This document shows, piece by piece, positions 52,104 to 61,751 of a DNA stretch of 64,000 nucleotides. The notes beneath the pieces were generated by a model. It made no database searches. It saw only the letters and a list, made by a program, of their open reading frames with translations, and was not told the origin of the DNA. A program made the translations under genes and the position numbers. Where the stretch lies: contig NZ_BMKZ01000011.1 of assembly GCF_014644735.1 (NCBI RefSeq), forward strand, positions 1 to 64,000. Direction: 5' to 3'. How positions within the stretch are numbered: position 1 is the first letter of the stretch; every line of letters starts with the position of its first letter. Source of the stretch: Caldalkalibacillus thermarum (lineage in GTDB: Bacteria; Bacillota; Bacilli; Caldalkalibacillales; Caldalkalibacillaceae).

Positions 52104-53090
52104 CTATTGTTTCAACGCATCTAGTTTTTCTTTATTTTCTTCATAAACTTCATCAGGCAGGTTGATGTATCCCACTTCAAGTGCCATTTCTCCTGCCAGT
52201 TCATTCATAAAGTACACATAGTCTTGCACTTGCGGTTTTTCCAAGAAGGAGTGCACATTGACATAGACGAAGATCGGTCGGGACAGCGGTGTATAAGTGC
52301 CGTCGTTGATGGTTTCTTCAGTGGGAACAACCGGTTCAGCATGCTCATCTGCTTTAATGGCCACGATGTTTAATTTGTCCTGGTTCTCGACGTAATAAGC
52401 ATAGCCAAAGTAGCCTAACGCATATTCATCATCGGCAATTCCCTTAACCAACACATTGTCATCTTCGGAGGCCACAAAGTTGGAGGTAATCTCATGATCG
52501 TCGCCAATGATGACTTCATTCCAGTAATCAAAAGTGCCTGAGTCTGTTCCCGGGCCGAACAACTTAATTTCAGCATCCGGAAATTCAGGTCGAACCTCAT
52601 TCCAATTGGTCACTTCTCCAGTCCAAATTTTTTGCAGTTCTTTAACTGTTAAATCTTTGACAAAGTCATTCTTGGCACTGACCACAACAGCAAGCCCGTC
52701 ATAGGCAATGGGAAGCTCCACATATTCAATGCCATTTTCTTCAGCAATGGCTGCTTCTTCCTCCTTAATGGGGCGAGAAGCATTGCTCAAGTCAGTTTCA
52801 CCGACGGTAAACCGTTTGAATCCCCCGCCAGTACCAGATACACCAACCGTTACGTTAACGTCAGGCTGTTCCATGCGGTATTCTTCAGCAATGGCTTCCT
52901 GTAAAGGATATACAGTAGATGAACCGTCAATCTGCACGTTACCTGACAACGCTTCAGCAGCTGAGTCTTGTCCTGCTTCACTGTTTGGGTTTTGCTCAGT
53001 GTTGCTTTCTGTGGTCCCGCATCCAGCAACCACAACCAGTAAAGCAGCTAAAATCATGAAAACCCCTGTCCATTTCAACATGCGCCTCAT
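52104..53090 (-). CDS. pstS: Phosphate-binding lipoprotein PstS
   Basis: A 328-residue periplasmic-type binding lipoprotein, anchored through the lipobox VVVAGCG, followed by a Ser/Glu/Asn-rich linker. The phosphate-binding loop IDGSSTVYPLQEA, GVSGTGGGFKRF and the DSGTFDYW region are all present. Its promoter carries a PhoP box, so it should be strongly induced by phosphate starvation. A short tandem duplication covers its stop codon. Confidence 0.95.
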   Translation of the reverse strand: MRRMLKWTGVFMILAALLVVVAGCGTTESNTEQNPNSEAGQDSAAEALSGNVQIDGSSTVYPLQEAIAEEYRMEQPDVNVTVGVSGTGGGFKRFTVGETDLSNASRPIKEEEAAIAEENGIEYVELPIAYDGLAVVVSAKNDFVKDLTVKELQKIWTGEVTNWNEVRPEFPDAEIKLFGPGTDSGTFDYWNEVIIGDDHEITSNFVASEDDNVLVKGIADDEYALGYFGYAYYVENQDKLNIVAIKADEHAEPVVPTEETINDGTYTPLSRPIFVYVNVHSFLEKPQVQDYVYFMNELAGEMALEVGYINLPDEVYEENKEKLDALKQ

Positions 53091-53162
53091 CCATCAGTTC
53101 CTCCTCATGAATCAATATCTCTCCCTTACATGTATGAGGATACACCCTATTTTTTAAGGTGG

Positions 53163-53190
53163 TTTTAATAGAATGTTAAGTTAGTGTAAA
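53163..53190 (-). promoter_or_regulatory. PhoP box of the pst operon
   Basis: On the minus strand the hexamers TTTACA (53190-53185), TTAACA (53179-53174) and TTAAAA (53168-53163) are spaced exactly 11 bp apart. This is the TTAACA direct-repeat pattern of Bacillus PhoP boxes, about 75-100 bp upstream of the pstS start. Confidence 0.75.
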
Positions 53191-53215
53191 GATTGCTAGA
53201 AATAAAAATAAAAAA

Positions 53216-53241
53216 AGAAGAGAGTTGTTCTACTCTCTTCT
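53216..53241 (-). terminator. Intrinsic terminator of pbpA
   Basis: AGAAGAGAGT and ACTCTCTTCT form a 10-bp stem with a 6-nt loop, followed by a long T-rich run on the minus strand. It lies between pbpA and the PhoP box of pstS. Confidence 0.85.
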
Positions 53242-53312
53242 CGCAAATCATCGGGACGGAAAGGACAGGTGCCGCATCTTAGGTGACAGCTTCCACTCCG
53301 AAGCCGGTTCGC

Positions 53313-55103
53313 TTATTCCGTTTCCTCTCCATTGTCCTCTTCCCCGTTTTTCTCTAGACCAAAATAAACACTTAAGATCTCTTTCGTGATCCGTTGTGCC
53401 GGTGATTGGGTTTGGGTCTGGGCCCTTTGGGAATAGGGAACCAGTGTAGCAAAAGCAATTTCAGGATCATCGGCCGGGGCATAGCCCAACAGCAACGTGT
53501 GGTTATAGGGTCGTTCGGTTTGTGCTGTTCCTGTTTTGGCCGCCACCTTAACCGGGAAGTCACCAAACATTCCGTACGCCGTTCCGCCGGGGGCCGTTAC
53601 CGCCTCCATCCCCTTTTGCACAGTACGCAAATGCTCTTCACTCATCTCAATGCGGTTTAACACCCTAGGTTCCTTGCGCCAGATCACTTCTCCAATCCCA
53701 TCATCTTCCGCTGTGCCGCGCCGGATTTCTTTGACCAGATACGGTTGCATGCGGTAACCCCCGTTGGCAATGGTAGCCACATATTGGGCCAGCTGCAAGG
53801 GGGTATACTGATCCAACTGGCCAAAGGTCAAGTGAGCCAAACGGCCAGGAAGATGATAATCCGCTGAATCAAAGATTTGGCCAGCAGATTCACCAGGCAG
53901 GTCAATGCCGGTGGGCACTCCCAAACCAAATTGGGCATAGTATTCCCGCAATTGATCCTGGGCCCGGCTCACCGCATCTGAAGAGTAACTGCCCGCCATT
54001 TTAAGGCCAATGTTGATCATGTAAATGTTGGAGGATAATTGCAATGCTCTGACGGCATCAACAGAGCCCAGTGTTTTCCAGGAACGGAAGGTCTGTCTGC
54101 CAATGGTAATGGGCCGGTCATTAATGACCGTATGGGGTGTGACGATTCCCTCATGCAGGCCAGCCAGCACAGTAGCCATTTTCACTGTTGAACCGGGGAC
54201 ATAAGATCCAACTTTATAGGTAAAAACATTATTGGACATGCCCAAGATCTCACCTGTTTTGGGGTTAAGGGCCACAAACAAGGGCTGCTCAGCCGGTTTA
54301 TCTTTTGGTATGTCAGGGTTAGTTTCAATTTCTTTGGCAATTATCTCCTCAATCGCTTGTTGGAACTCCACATCGATCGTCAGGACCAGGTCATTGCCTC
54401 TGCGGCCGGGAATCTCAATGGGGTGGTCAATGATGCGTTGGGTGCGGTCTACGGTGATAATACTTTCAGATGGCACACCCCTCAGCTGTTCTTCATATTG
54501 CAATTCCAAACCGGAACGCCCCACTTGTTCATTCAGCCGGTAACCCCTGGAGAGGTAATAATCCCTGTTCTCAGCTGTAATTGGCCCCACACTGCCTAAT
54601 AATGTGTCTAATACTCCGTCATAGACATAGTTTCGTTCGGAATCCACAATAATTTCCACACCTGGAAGCTGGTCCAAGTGTTCGGCTACCCTGGCCATCT
54701 CCTCAGGCGTTAAGTTGGTTTTGATCCGGTGGGGGGTTAAAAAGATTCCTTCTTCCATTTTGGCCAGAATCTCTTTGGCGTCCATATCGATTAATGCGGA
54801 AAGCTTCTGGGCAATCTCCGCTTTACGGCTTTCCAGCTCCCGCTGGCGGGTAAACGTCAGGGTATACATATGCTCATTGGTCACAATTTCGCGGTAATGT
54901 CGGTCAAGAAAATATCCCCTTGGCGCTGTGCCTTCAATCGTGCGCTGGGTGTTGCGTTCAGCCTGTTGGACAAACTCCTCCCCTTGGACAATTTGGATTA
55001 ACCCCAGGCGGAAGATTAAAGCGGAAAATAAAATAAAGGTAAGTAAAAACAGCAGATTTAAGCGCAAAAAAAGCTGTTTTTCCTTTTTCTTCTTTTTCCC
55101 CAT
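53313..55103 (-). CDS. pbpA: Class B penicillin-binding protein PbpA (PBP2A type)
   Basis: A 596-residue transpeptidase that cross-links peptidoglycan during cylindrical wall growth. It has a Lys-rich cytosolic head, one membrane helix (residues ~13-33), a PBP dimerisation domain and a transpeptidase domain. The active sites are STVK, SSN (LSSNIYMINIG) and KTGTAQTE. Gene order (sodA-yqgE-pbpA-pstS) equals that of B. subtilis yqgF/pbpA. Its start is adjacent to the stop of the upstream Ktr gene. Confidence 0.92.
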   Translation of the reverse strand: MGKKKKKEKQLFLRLNLLFLLTFILFSALIFRLGLIQIVQGEEFVQQAERNTQRTIEGTAPRGYFLDRHYREIVTNEHMYTLTFTRQRELESRKAEIAQKLSALIDMDAKEILAKMEEGIFLTPHRIKTNLTPEEMARVAEHLDQLPGVEIIVDSERNYVYDGVLDTLLGSVGPITAENRDYYLSRGYRLNEQVGRSGLELQYEEQLRGVPSESIITVDRTQRIIDHPIEIPGRRGNDLVLTIDVEFQQAIEEIIAKEIETNPDIPKDKPAEQPLFVALNPKTGEILGMSNNVFTYKVGSYVPGSTVKMATVLAGLHEGIVTPHTVINDRPITIGRQTFRSWKTLGSVDAVRALQLSSNIYMINIGLKMAGSYSSDAVSRAQDQLREYYAQFGLGVPTGIDLPGESAGQIFDSADYHLPGRLAHLTFGQLDQYTPLQLAQYVATIANGGYRMQPYLVKEIRRGTAEDDGIGEVIWRKEPRVLNRIEMSEEHLRTVQKGMEAVTAPGGTAYGMFGDFPVKVAAKTGTAQTERPYNHTLLLGYAPADDPEIAFATLVPYSQRAQTQTQSPAQRITKEILSVYFGLEKNGEEDNGEETE

Positions 55104-55763
55104 TTAAGCTCCCTCATTTTCTTCAAAGCGTGAAATATCTTTGTTGGCACCAATCACCACAAGAATATCATCCTTTTGGATGACATCTTCCGCTTTAGGT
55201 GAAATGTTTAAACCGTCTTTGGATTTAATGGCCATAATATTACACCCGTATTTAGCACGGATGTTCAACTCCAAGAGCGATTTGCCCACCATTTTTTCTC
55301 CCGCTTTAATTTCTACTAGACTATAATCGGGAGACAGCTCAATATAATCCATGACATTTTTGGAGAGTAAGTGGTGAGCGATACGCACCCCCATGTCCCG
55401 CTCCGGGTGAACAATTTTGGTGGCCCCTATTTTTGCCAATACCCGCTCGTGATAATCATTTTGGGCCTTTACCGTAATATACGGCACGTTCAAATCTTTT
55501 AAGATCAATGTCGTCAAAATACTGGCTTGGATGTCGTCTCCTATGGCGACGATGACATGATCCATATTGCGAATGCCGATATCGCGCAAGGCTTGCTCAT
55601 CGGTGGAATCCATTTGTACCGCCTGAGTAACGATATCAGCATATTGATTCACTTTATTTTCATTTATATCAATGGCTAACACTTCATGGCCCAAATCGCT
55701 TAACGTCTTGCAAATACTGCCCCCAAAACGTCCCAACCCGATGACGGCAAACTGTTGTTTCAT
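55104..55763 (-). CDS. Potassium channel RCK subunit KtrA/KtrC
   Basis: A 219-residue cytosolic ring-forming subunit that gates a Ktr K+ channel. The N-terminal nucleotide fold is GLGRFGGSICKTLSDLGHEVLAID, and the C-terminal TrkA-C domain begins with SLVEIKAGEKMVGKSLLELN. Length matches KtrC. No KtrB/KtrD membrane partner is nearby. It abuts pbpA without a gap and may be cotranscribed with it, an arrangement absent from B. subtilis. Confidence 0.9.
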   Translation of the reverse strand: MKQQFAVIGLGRFGGSICKTLSDLGHEVLAIDINENKVNQYADIVTQAVQMDSTDEQALRDIGIRNMDHVIVAIGDDIQASILTTLILKDLNVPYITVKAQNDYHERVLAKIGATKIVHPERDMGVRIAHHLLSKNVMDYIELSPDYSLVEIKAGEKMVGKSLLELNIRAKYGCNIMAIKSKDGLNISPKAEDVIQKDDILVVIGANKDISRFEENEGA

Positions 55764-55840
55764 GACTTCCCTTCTCTCCTCTCCCTTTATCTTTCATTTT
55801 ACCGAATCACAGAGCCGCTTGCCAAGAAAAGTGAAGGGGA

Positions 55841-57097
55841 CTAATCACTTACATTACGGATAAAATAGTATAACAATAACTGGGCATTGCCAACAACAAT
55901 AATGTAATAGGGTAGAGCCTCTTTAGGATGAAATAACAACACAGCAGCAATAAAAACCAAAATGCTCAGGATGCGCCCCCCGTTTAAAAACAACTCACGC
56001 CCTACAATATATTCAATTCGCCATTCTGCTGCCTTTTTGGCCCTGCCGATTACATCATAAGTCATAGACAAAAACGGAACCATCAACAGCGGGAAAGCCG
56101 CTGAGATGATCACACCGTAAGTCATGAGCCGGGCAAACGTGAGCTCAAAGGCAATAATCCACACGGCCAGAGACAAGACTACAGCGGATAATAAAATAAC
56201 TTTATGGCGATGTTTAGGGGAAACCAGACGGCCGGCAACATAGTAAAAAATGAGAGAGACCCCAGAGGTGACTAAACCAAAGGTTCCCAGAGCCATTTCT
56301 GTCCCGGTGGCCACAAAAATCCAGATGGTGATCAGAAAGGCAAAAGAACCTTCTCTTAAGCCTTGGGCCATATTAGCCAGGAGAATCCTGCGCCAGTCAG
56401 CCGAAATCTCCCGCCAGCGCAAAACGGAACATAAGAGGAAGCGCCCTTGGGCCGCACGGCGTTTCAGAAAAAAACTCAGCACAACTGCCAGGACAAACAA
56501 GGCCAGGGAAATGGTAAAAATCATTGTATAGCCTGTTGTTTCAGCCATGCTGGTAATCAGCCAGCCGGCAAAAAAAGGGCCGATCATGCCGGCAAATGAA
56601 TTTAAGAGTCCCAAAAAACCGTTAAAGATATCTCTGGTCTTGGGTTCTGTAATCTCAAACGTTAACACATTAAAGGCCAGCCAGTAAAAACCAAACCCAA
56701 TCCCCAGCAAAACGCCCAACAGAATTGCCCATTGACTCGCCTGCTCTCCCAGTAACAAAACAACAGAGAAAAAGAAGGACAGAAAAAAAACACCGAGGCG
56801 CAGGACAATCACCCGGTCCACTTGTTTGGCCCAGCGCCCGGCCAGGATGAAGACAATCGGCTGAGCAATCACAATAAACAGGTTGTATAAGGCAATGGTG
56901 ATATAATCACTTTTTTGTTTCCACAAATAGACATTGACAAAAGTGTTGGAAAGGGCCACGCTTAATGCGTACAGCCCTCCAATGACTAACAACAGTTTCA
57001 GATCTGTACTGACATCCGTTTCCCCAAATAAAATGCGGTGAATGTAATGTCCTTTATGAACCTTGTTCAACCGCTGCCAATTCTCAACGCGATGCAT
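55841..57097 (-). CDS. yqgE: Major facilitator superfamily protein, YqgE-like
   Basis: A 418-residue transporter with about 12 hydrophobic helices and a loop after the sixth with basic residues (RRAAQGRF). The N-terminal ~35 residues are cytosolic and basic. The substrate is unknown. The call YqgE rests mostly on gene order (sodA, then this gene, then pbpA, pstS), with an inserted quinone oxidoreductase and Ktr gene. Confidence 0.78.
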   Translation of the reverse strand: MHRVENWQRLNKVHKGHYIHRILFGETDVSTDLKLLLVIGGLYALSVALSNTFVNVYLWKQKSDYITIALYNLFIVIAQPIVFILAGRWAKQVDRVIVLRLGVFFLSFFFSVVLLLGEQASQWAILLGVLLGIGFGFYWLAFNVLTFEITEPKTRDIFNGFLGLLNSFAGMIGPFFAGWLITSMAETTGYTMIFTISLALFVLAVVLSFFLKRRAAQGRFLLCSVLRWREISADWRRILLANMAQGLREGSFAFLITIWIFVATGTEMALGTFGLVTSGVSLIFYYVAGRLVSPKHRHKVILLSAVVLSLAVWIIAFELTFARLMTYGVIISAAFPLLMVPFLSMTYDVIGRAKKAAEWRIEYIVGRELFLNGGRILSILVFIAAVLLFHPKEALPYYIIVVGNAQLLLYYFIRNVSD

Positions 57098-57176
57098 TGG
57101 AAGTCCCCTTCTAAGACTAAGTCTGCCATTAGTCTGCCTTAGGGACTCCCCTTTTATTCTGAAGGATGCTGTTCAG

Positions 57177-58175
57177 TTAACTTTCGATACTGAATGCAAT
57201 CTTGCCGAATTGCTCTCCTTCATCCATACGTTTAAAAGCATGATAGGCATCGTCCAATGGGAAAACTTTATCCACAACTGGCCGGATGCCATGCTGTTCA
57301 ACAAAACGCAGCATTTCCCTGAATTCTTGGGCGCTGCCCATCGTTGAACCCAACAAATTGTATTGACCGTAGAAGAAAGTCCTTAAATTAAAATCGACTT
57401 CATCCCCTGCCGTCGCTCCAAAAATGACTAGTGTGCCACCGGGTTTTAATTGGTCCAAGGATTTTTGGAACGTGGCTCGGCCAACACTTTCAATGACCAC
57501 GTCCACCTTCTCCCCGTTAAGCTGACTGTTCCAGTCCCCTTCAGTGCTTATTACCCGGTCTGCCCCCAAGGCTAGGGCCTGTTCCCGTTTAGCTAGGCTG
57601 CGTGAGGTGACATACACCGTTGCCCCCAGCGCTTTGGCCATCTGCAGCAGAAATGTGGCCACACCGCTGCCAATACCGGGAATTAAGACGGTTTGGCCTC
57701 TCGTCACCTGGGCACGGGTGACCAGTGCACGGTAAGCAGTCAAGGCAGCCAATGGCAAGACGCCGGCTTCAGTCCAGGTTAGGTAGGCAGGTTTGGGCTC
57801 CACATTTTCAGCAGGAATGACAACAGTTGCAGCAAATGTGCCGTGATCAGGTAAGCCCAATATTTCAAATCCCTCAGGCGGTGCCGGACTTTTTTCAGGC
57901 CAACCCAGACTGGGATTGATCACCACCTCGTCACCGGGTTTAACATTTTGAACCCCTTCTCCCACGCTTTCCACTATACCCGCTCCGTCAGAGCCCAAAA
58001 TAATAGGCGGAGCATCGGGTTGATGCCGGTACAGCACCCAAATATCACGATGATTTAAACCAGCCGATTTCAGCCTGACTTTCACCTGTCCTGGCTGCGG
58101 CTGTTGCTCCTCCATTTCCATTACTTGTAAACCTTCCCACCCCGGGGCGCCATAGTGGACAATCGCTTTCACCAT
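57177..58175 (-). CDS. Zinc-type alcohol dehydrogenase/quinone oxidoreductase-like protein
   Basis: A 332-residue medium-chain dehydrogenase/reductase. The GroES-like half has GLNHRDIWVLYRHQPDAPPIILGSDGAGIVESVGEGV. The nucleotide site reads IPGIGSGVATFLLQMAKALGATVYVTS. No structural-zinc cysteine cluster is present and the catalytic zinc ligands are missing (GLNHRDIW has no Cys), so it is probably an NADPH-dependent quinone or enal reductase. It stands between sodA and yqgE. Confidence 0.82.
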   Translation of the reverse strand: MVKAIVHYGAPGWEGLQVMEMEEQQPQPGQVKVRLKSAGLNHRDIWVLYRHQPDAPPIILGSDGAGIVESVGEGVQNVKPGDEVVINPSLGWPEKSPAPPEGFEILGLPDHGTFAATVVIPAENVEPKPAYLTWTEAGVLPLAALTAYRALVTRAQVTRGQTVLIPGIGSGVATFLLQMAKALGATVYVTSRSLAKREQALALGADRVISTEGDWNSQLNGEKVDVVIESVGRATFQKSLDQLKPGGTLVIFGATAGDEVDFNLRTFFYGQYNLLGSTMGSAQEFREMLRFVEQHGIRPVVDKVFPLDDAYHAFKRMDEGEQFGKIAFSIES

Positions 58176-58231
58176 ATCCCTCCTCGGTTACATAAAGTCC
58201 GCTTAAACCTATCTCAAACTGTAAAAATAAA

Positions 58232-58253
58232 CCTGAGGGGAGCTTCCCTCAGG
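58232..58253 (-). terminator. Intrinsic terminator of sodA
   Basis: CCTGAGGG and CCCTCAGG form an 8-bp stem with a 6-nt loop, followed by a T-rich run on the minus strand, 32 nt after the sodA stop. Confidence 0.85.
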
Positions 58254-58284
58254 CCATCTGTTAGTTTAGAACATTGTGCATCCC

Positions 58285-58896
58285 TTACTTAGCAGCTTGA
58301 TAGCGCTTTGCCACCTCATCCCAGTTAATGACATTAAAGAAAGCTTTAACATAATCTGGGCGTTTGTTTTGATATTTCAAGTAATATGCATGCTCCCATA
58401 CGTCTACGCCTAAAATTGGTGTTTTACCTTCCATCAGCGGATTGTCTTGGTTCGGGGTGCTGGTTACTTCCAATTCACCGTTGTTTACAACGAGCCAAGC
58501 CCAACCGCTTCCAAAGCGATTAAGAGCAGCTTGGGTAAATTCTTCCTTAAATTTTTCAAAGCTGCCAAATTTCTTGTTGATCGCCTCAGCCAGTTCTCCA
58601 GTGGGCTCTCCACCGCCGTTGGGGCTCATAATTTGCCAGAACAACGTATGGTTAGCATGACCGCCGCCATTGTTACGGACAGCAGTCCGGATGCTTTCCG
58701 GAACAGCATCCAGGTTTTTAATTAAGTCTTCCACACTTTTCTCCTGCAATTCAGGATGACCCTCAAGGGCTTCATTCAGTTTGTTCACATACGTCTGATG
58801 GTGACGTCCATGATGAATTTCCATGGTTTGGGCATCAATATGAGGCTCCAGTGCATCTGCAGGATAGGGTAAGGCAGGCAATTCATGCTTAGACAT
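58285..58896 (-). CDS. sodA: Superoxide dismutase [Mn] SodA
   Basis: A 203-residue Mn/Fe superoxide dismutase. Metal ligands lie in [13 protein letters not shown] (first His), [11 protein letters not shown] (second) and [14 protein letters not shown] (Asp and His). Length and sequence match Bacillus SodA, including the GGGEP linker. AAGGAGGAG precedes the ATG. The position beside yqgE is the same as in B. subtilis. Confidence 0.96.
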   Translation of the reverse strand: MSKHELPALPYPADALEPHIDAQTMEIHHGRHHQTYVNKLNEALEGHPELQEKSVEDLIKNLDAVPESIRTAVRNNGGGHANHTLFWQIMSPNGGGEPTGELAEAINKKFGSFEKFKEEFTQAALNRFGSGWAWLVVNNGELEVTSTPNQDNPLMEGKTPILGVDVWEHAYYLKYQNKRPDYVKAFFNVINWDEVAKRYQAAK

Positions 58897-59108
58897 ACAA
58901 TCTCCTCCTTCACATCATATGTAGTATGATCTATAGATAAAGCAAGGAAGGACAAGCCTTCCCCACTTTATCATCTCCCGAAAAACCGTCAGCCATTACC
59001 GCTTCCCCTTATACATTATATCGCAGTTTTTTGTTACTTTCAAAATGTAAACCGTTTTAAAGTAATTATTGTTTAATACTGTCTTTATTTTTTGAGCTTG
59101 TTTTATCC

Positions 59109-59762
59109 CTAATCTTCTTCGTCTTGTGCTTGCACCAGAATGTGGGTGCCGCTGACTTTAACCACTTTGAGACGAGTCCCCTTTTTCACCCAAATCCCTT
59201 CCGTGGTGGCACTGTACAGCTTTCCTTCAATTTTAATCGTCCCTGTCGGCCTGAAATCGGTTTGAGCAATCCCTTCCTTCCCCACTAATTGTTTATACCC
59301 TTCATTTAAGGCGTTATAACCTTTTTCACTCGAAAGGGAATCTTTCAACGTTAATTTAGACCACACTTCCCTGCGGGGAAAAAATTTAAGAAACAAGAGC
59401 GAACCGGCAGCACCGAGCACAAAAGCAATGGCAACCCCAACACCGTACAGAATTGAGGGAGAAGGCCAGGCTAAAGCCACCAGCATTAAAATCAAGCCAA
59501 TGGCCGCAATGGTTCCATCTCCCACAAACTTGCCATCAATCATAATCAACATAATACCGGCCAGATACAGAATGCCCATCCACATCATCTGGCCTTCCTG
59601 TATATGAGCCATAAAGTAAAGGCTGATGGCGCCCAATCCTAAGAGGCCAAAAACCAACCGCCCCTTGACCAGCACCTCAGCAAACAACAACAACGTTCCC
59701 GCCAAGACAATGATAAACCCACCGAGCGGTTGAAAAATAAATTGTTGCCAGGCCCCCGGCAT
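59109..59762 (-). CDS. NfeD-family membrane protein with C-terminal OB domain
   Basis: About 217 residues with four to five helices between residues ~8 and 135. A soluble OB-like beta barrel follows (GKEGIAQTDFRPTGTIKIEGKLYSATTEGIWVKKGTRLKVVKVSG), the classical NfeD domain. NfeD proteins usually accompany flotillin or a membrane protease; no such gene is adjacent. The start is at MPGAWQQF (59762) with GGGAGGGG upstream. It follows the RNase J gene with an 80-nt gap on the same strand. Confidence 0.87.
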   Translation of the reverse strand: MPGAWQQFIFQPLGGFIIVLAGTLLLFAEVLVKGRLVFGLLGLGAISLYFMAHIQEGQMMWMGILYLAGIMLIMIDGKFVGDGTIAAIGLILMLVALAWPSPSILYGVGVAIAFVLGAAGSLLFLKFFPRREVWSKLTLKDSLSSEKGYNALNEGYKQLVGKEGIAQTDFRPTGTIKIEGKLYSATTEGIWVKKGTRLKVVKVSGTHILVQAQDEED

Positions 59763-59842
59763 CTTAATCCCCTCCCAGGATAAAATCCACCCTCTTTTAA
59801 TAAGGCACACTCTTTCTCTTCTACCTGTGCTAAAAACTGGTT

Positions 59843-61558
59843 CTATTTTTTATACGTCTGGGATGGTGCAGTCTCTTTTTCTTGATCAACTTTGGCCTTA
59901 TCCACTTCCATGATGATCGGAATAATCATGGGTCGCCGCTGGATCTTTCTATAGATGAAAGGTGCGATGTCATCAATCACCTGGGCCTTGATGTTAGCCC
60001 AGCTTTTCACCCTCTGCTCCAACAGTTGTTCAACCAGCTTTTTCACTCGCCCCTCTGTCTCCGCGATGAGGTCTGTTGATTCACGGACAAATATAAATCC
60101 CCTTGAAATCACATCTGGCCCGGCCAGCAGTTTAAACCGTTTCATATCTATCGTCATGACGATGATAATCAGGCCGTCATCAGACAATTTCATACGGTCC
60201 CGCAGGACGATATTGCCCACATCACCGATTCCATGCCCGTCAACCAAAATGATTTCAGCCGGGATCTTCTCACCAATAAAAGCTTCTTCCCGGTTAATGT
60301 GCAATACATCACCGTTTTCCATGACAAAACAGTTCTTCTCCTTCACGCCAACTTGTACGGCAAGCTCTTTGTGCTTGGCCAGCATGCGGTATTCACCGTG
60401 AATGGGAATAAAATATTTTGGTTTTAAAAGTTGAAGCATCAGTTTCATATCTTCCTGGCTGCCATGGCCGGAGGCATGGATATCAAACTCATTGCCGTAA
60501 ATCACTTCAGCCCCCAATTTAAACAATTGATCGATAATCCTGTTCACACTTAAGGTGTTGCCCGGAATGGGGGAGGAAGAAAACACCACCGTATCACCGG
60601 GAATCAATTGAATTTGGCGATGTTGTCCCCGGGCGATACGGGACAAGGCGGCCATTGATTCTCCCTGGCTGCCCGTACAGATGATCACCACTTGATGTTT
60701 TGGCATTCTTTGCACTTGATCCGGTTCAATGAACGTTCCTTTAGGTACACGGATATAACCCAATTCCTGACCGATTTGAAACACTTTCTCCATACTGCGG
60801 CCAAATACCGCAATTTTGCGGTTGTAGCGTACCGCTGCGTCTACCACCTGCTGCAGGCGATAAACATTGGAAGCAAATGTGGCAAACAAGATGCGTCCTT
60901 GTGCCTGCTGGAAGATGTCAAACAACGCGTTTCCTACTTTTTGCTCGGAACCGGTATACCCTTCCCGCTCACTGTTGGTGCTGTCCGAAAGGAGCGCCAA
61001 GACTCCTTTTTTACCCAACCGGGCTATTTTGGCAAAATCTGTTTTGGGGCCCACCGGGGTAAAATCAAATTTGAAGTCCCCAGTATGCACGATCGGCCCC
61101 TCCGGTGTATCCACGACAATGCCGATTGAATCAGGAATGCTGTGATTGGTTCTGAAGCAGGAAACGTTTAAATGTTTAAATCTAACCTGATCGCGGTTGC
61201 TGAAGGGGATCAGTTTAGCTTGACGCAACAGTCCTGCCTCTTCCAGCTTAGCCCGCACCAGGCCCAGAGTCAGTTTTTCACCGTATAAGGGAACGTTAAT
61301 CTCTTTCATGATATAAGGCAAACTGCCGATATGATCCTCGTGGCCGTGGGTTAAGAAAATACCTTTAACTTTGTCCTTGTTGGCCACCAGATAAGAAACG
61401 TCGGGAATGATGTAATCAACGCCAGGCATATCGTCCTCCGGAAACTTTAATCCGGCGTCGATCACCACAATTTCATCCTTATATTCAATCACATACATAT
61501 TTTTTCCTATTTCGTCCAACCCGCCTAAAGCGAAAATTTTCACATGTTCTTTTTTCAC
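59843..61558 (-). CDS. rnjB: Ribonuclease J
   Basis: RNase J is a metallo-beta-lactamase exo/endoribonuclease for mRNA turnover. The metal motif is LTHGHEDHIG, with IDAGLKFPEDDMPGVDYIIPD before it; the beta-CASP and C-terminal domains (HASGHGSQEDMKLML, PIHGEYRML) follow. I take the GTG at 61558 as start (V-KKEHVKIFALGGLDEIG) because GGAG lies 8 nt upstream. The 571-residue length lies near RNase J1/J2. J1 versus J2 cannot be decided by eye; J2 is a guess. Confidence 0.88.
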   Translation of the reverse strand: MKKEHVKIFALGGLDEIGKNMYVIEYKDEIVVIDAGLKFPEDDMPGVDYIIPDVSYLVANKDKVKGIFLTHGHEDHIGSLPYIMKEINVPLYGEKLTLGLVRAKLEEAGLLRQAKLIPFSNRDQVRFKHLNVSCFRTNHSIPDSIGIVVDTPEGPIVHTGDFKFDFTPVGPKTDFAKIARLGKKGVLALLSDSTNSEREGYTGSEQKVGNALFDIFQQAQGRILFATFASNVYRLQQVVDAAVRYNRKIAVFGRSMEKVFQIGQELGYIRVPKGTFIEPDQVQRMPKHQVVIICTGSQGESMAALSRIARGQHRQIQLIPGDTVVFSSSPIPGNTLSVNRIIDQLFKLGAEVIYGNEFDIHASGHGSQEDMKLMLQLLKPKYFIPIHGEYRMLAKHKELAVQVGVKEKNCFVMENGDVLHINREEAFIGEKIPAEIILVDGHGIGDVGNIVLRDRMKLSDDGLIIIVMTIDMKRFKLLAGPDVISRGFIFVRESTDLIAETEGRVKKLVEQLLEQRVKSWANIKAQVIDDIAPFIYRKIQRRPMIIPIIMEVDKAKVDQEKETAPSQTYKK

Positions 61559-61692
61559 GTTCTCAACTCCATCTAGCATTCTTTTTTCGACCATTTGTTC
61601 ATTATTTCCTATTATAGCCCAAACTGATCTTCATTTGTAGTTTTTCCCCTTGTGTTTCCACTTGTGCCTATCTTGGATCAGACCCCTCACAC

Positions 61693-61721
61693 TTGTCAGC
61701 ATCCAAACATACAAGTATGTA
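61693..61721 (+). promoter_or_regulatory. Promoter-like element upstream of yqfQ
   Basis: TTGTCA (61693-61698) and TATGTA (61716-61721) are spaced by 17 bp. ACATACAAGTATGT (61708-61721) is a near-perfect inverted repeat overlapping the -10 box, possibly an operator. Confidence 0.4.
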
Positions 61722-61751
61722 GAGAAGTGCTCTCGTAAAGGGGGGAACAGC

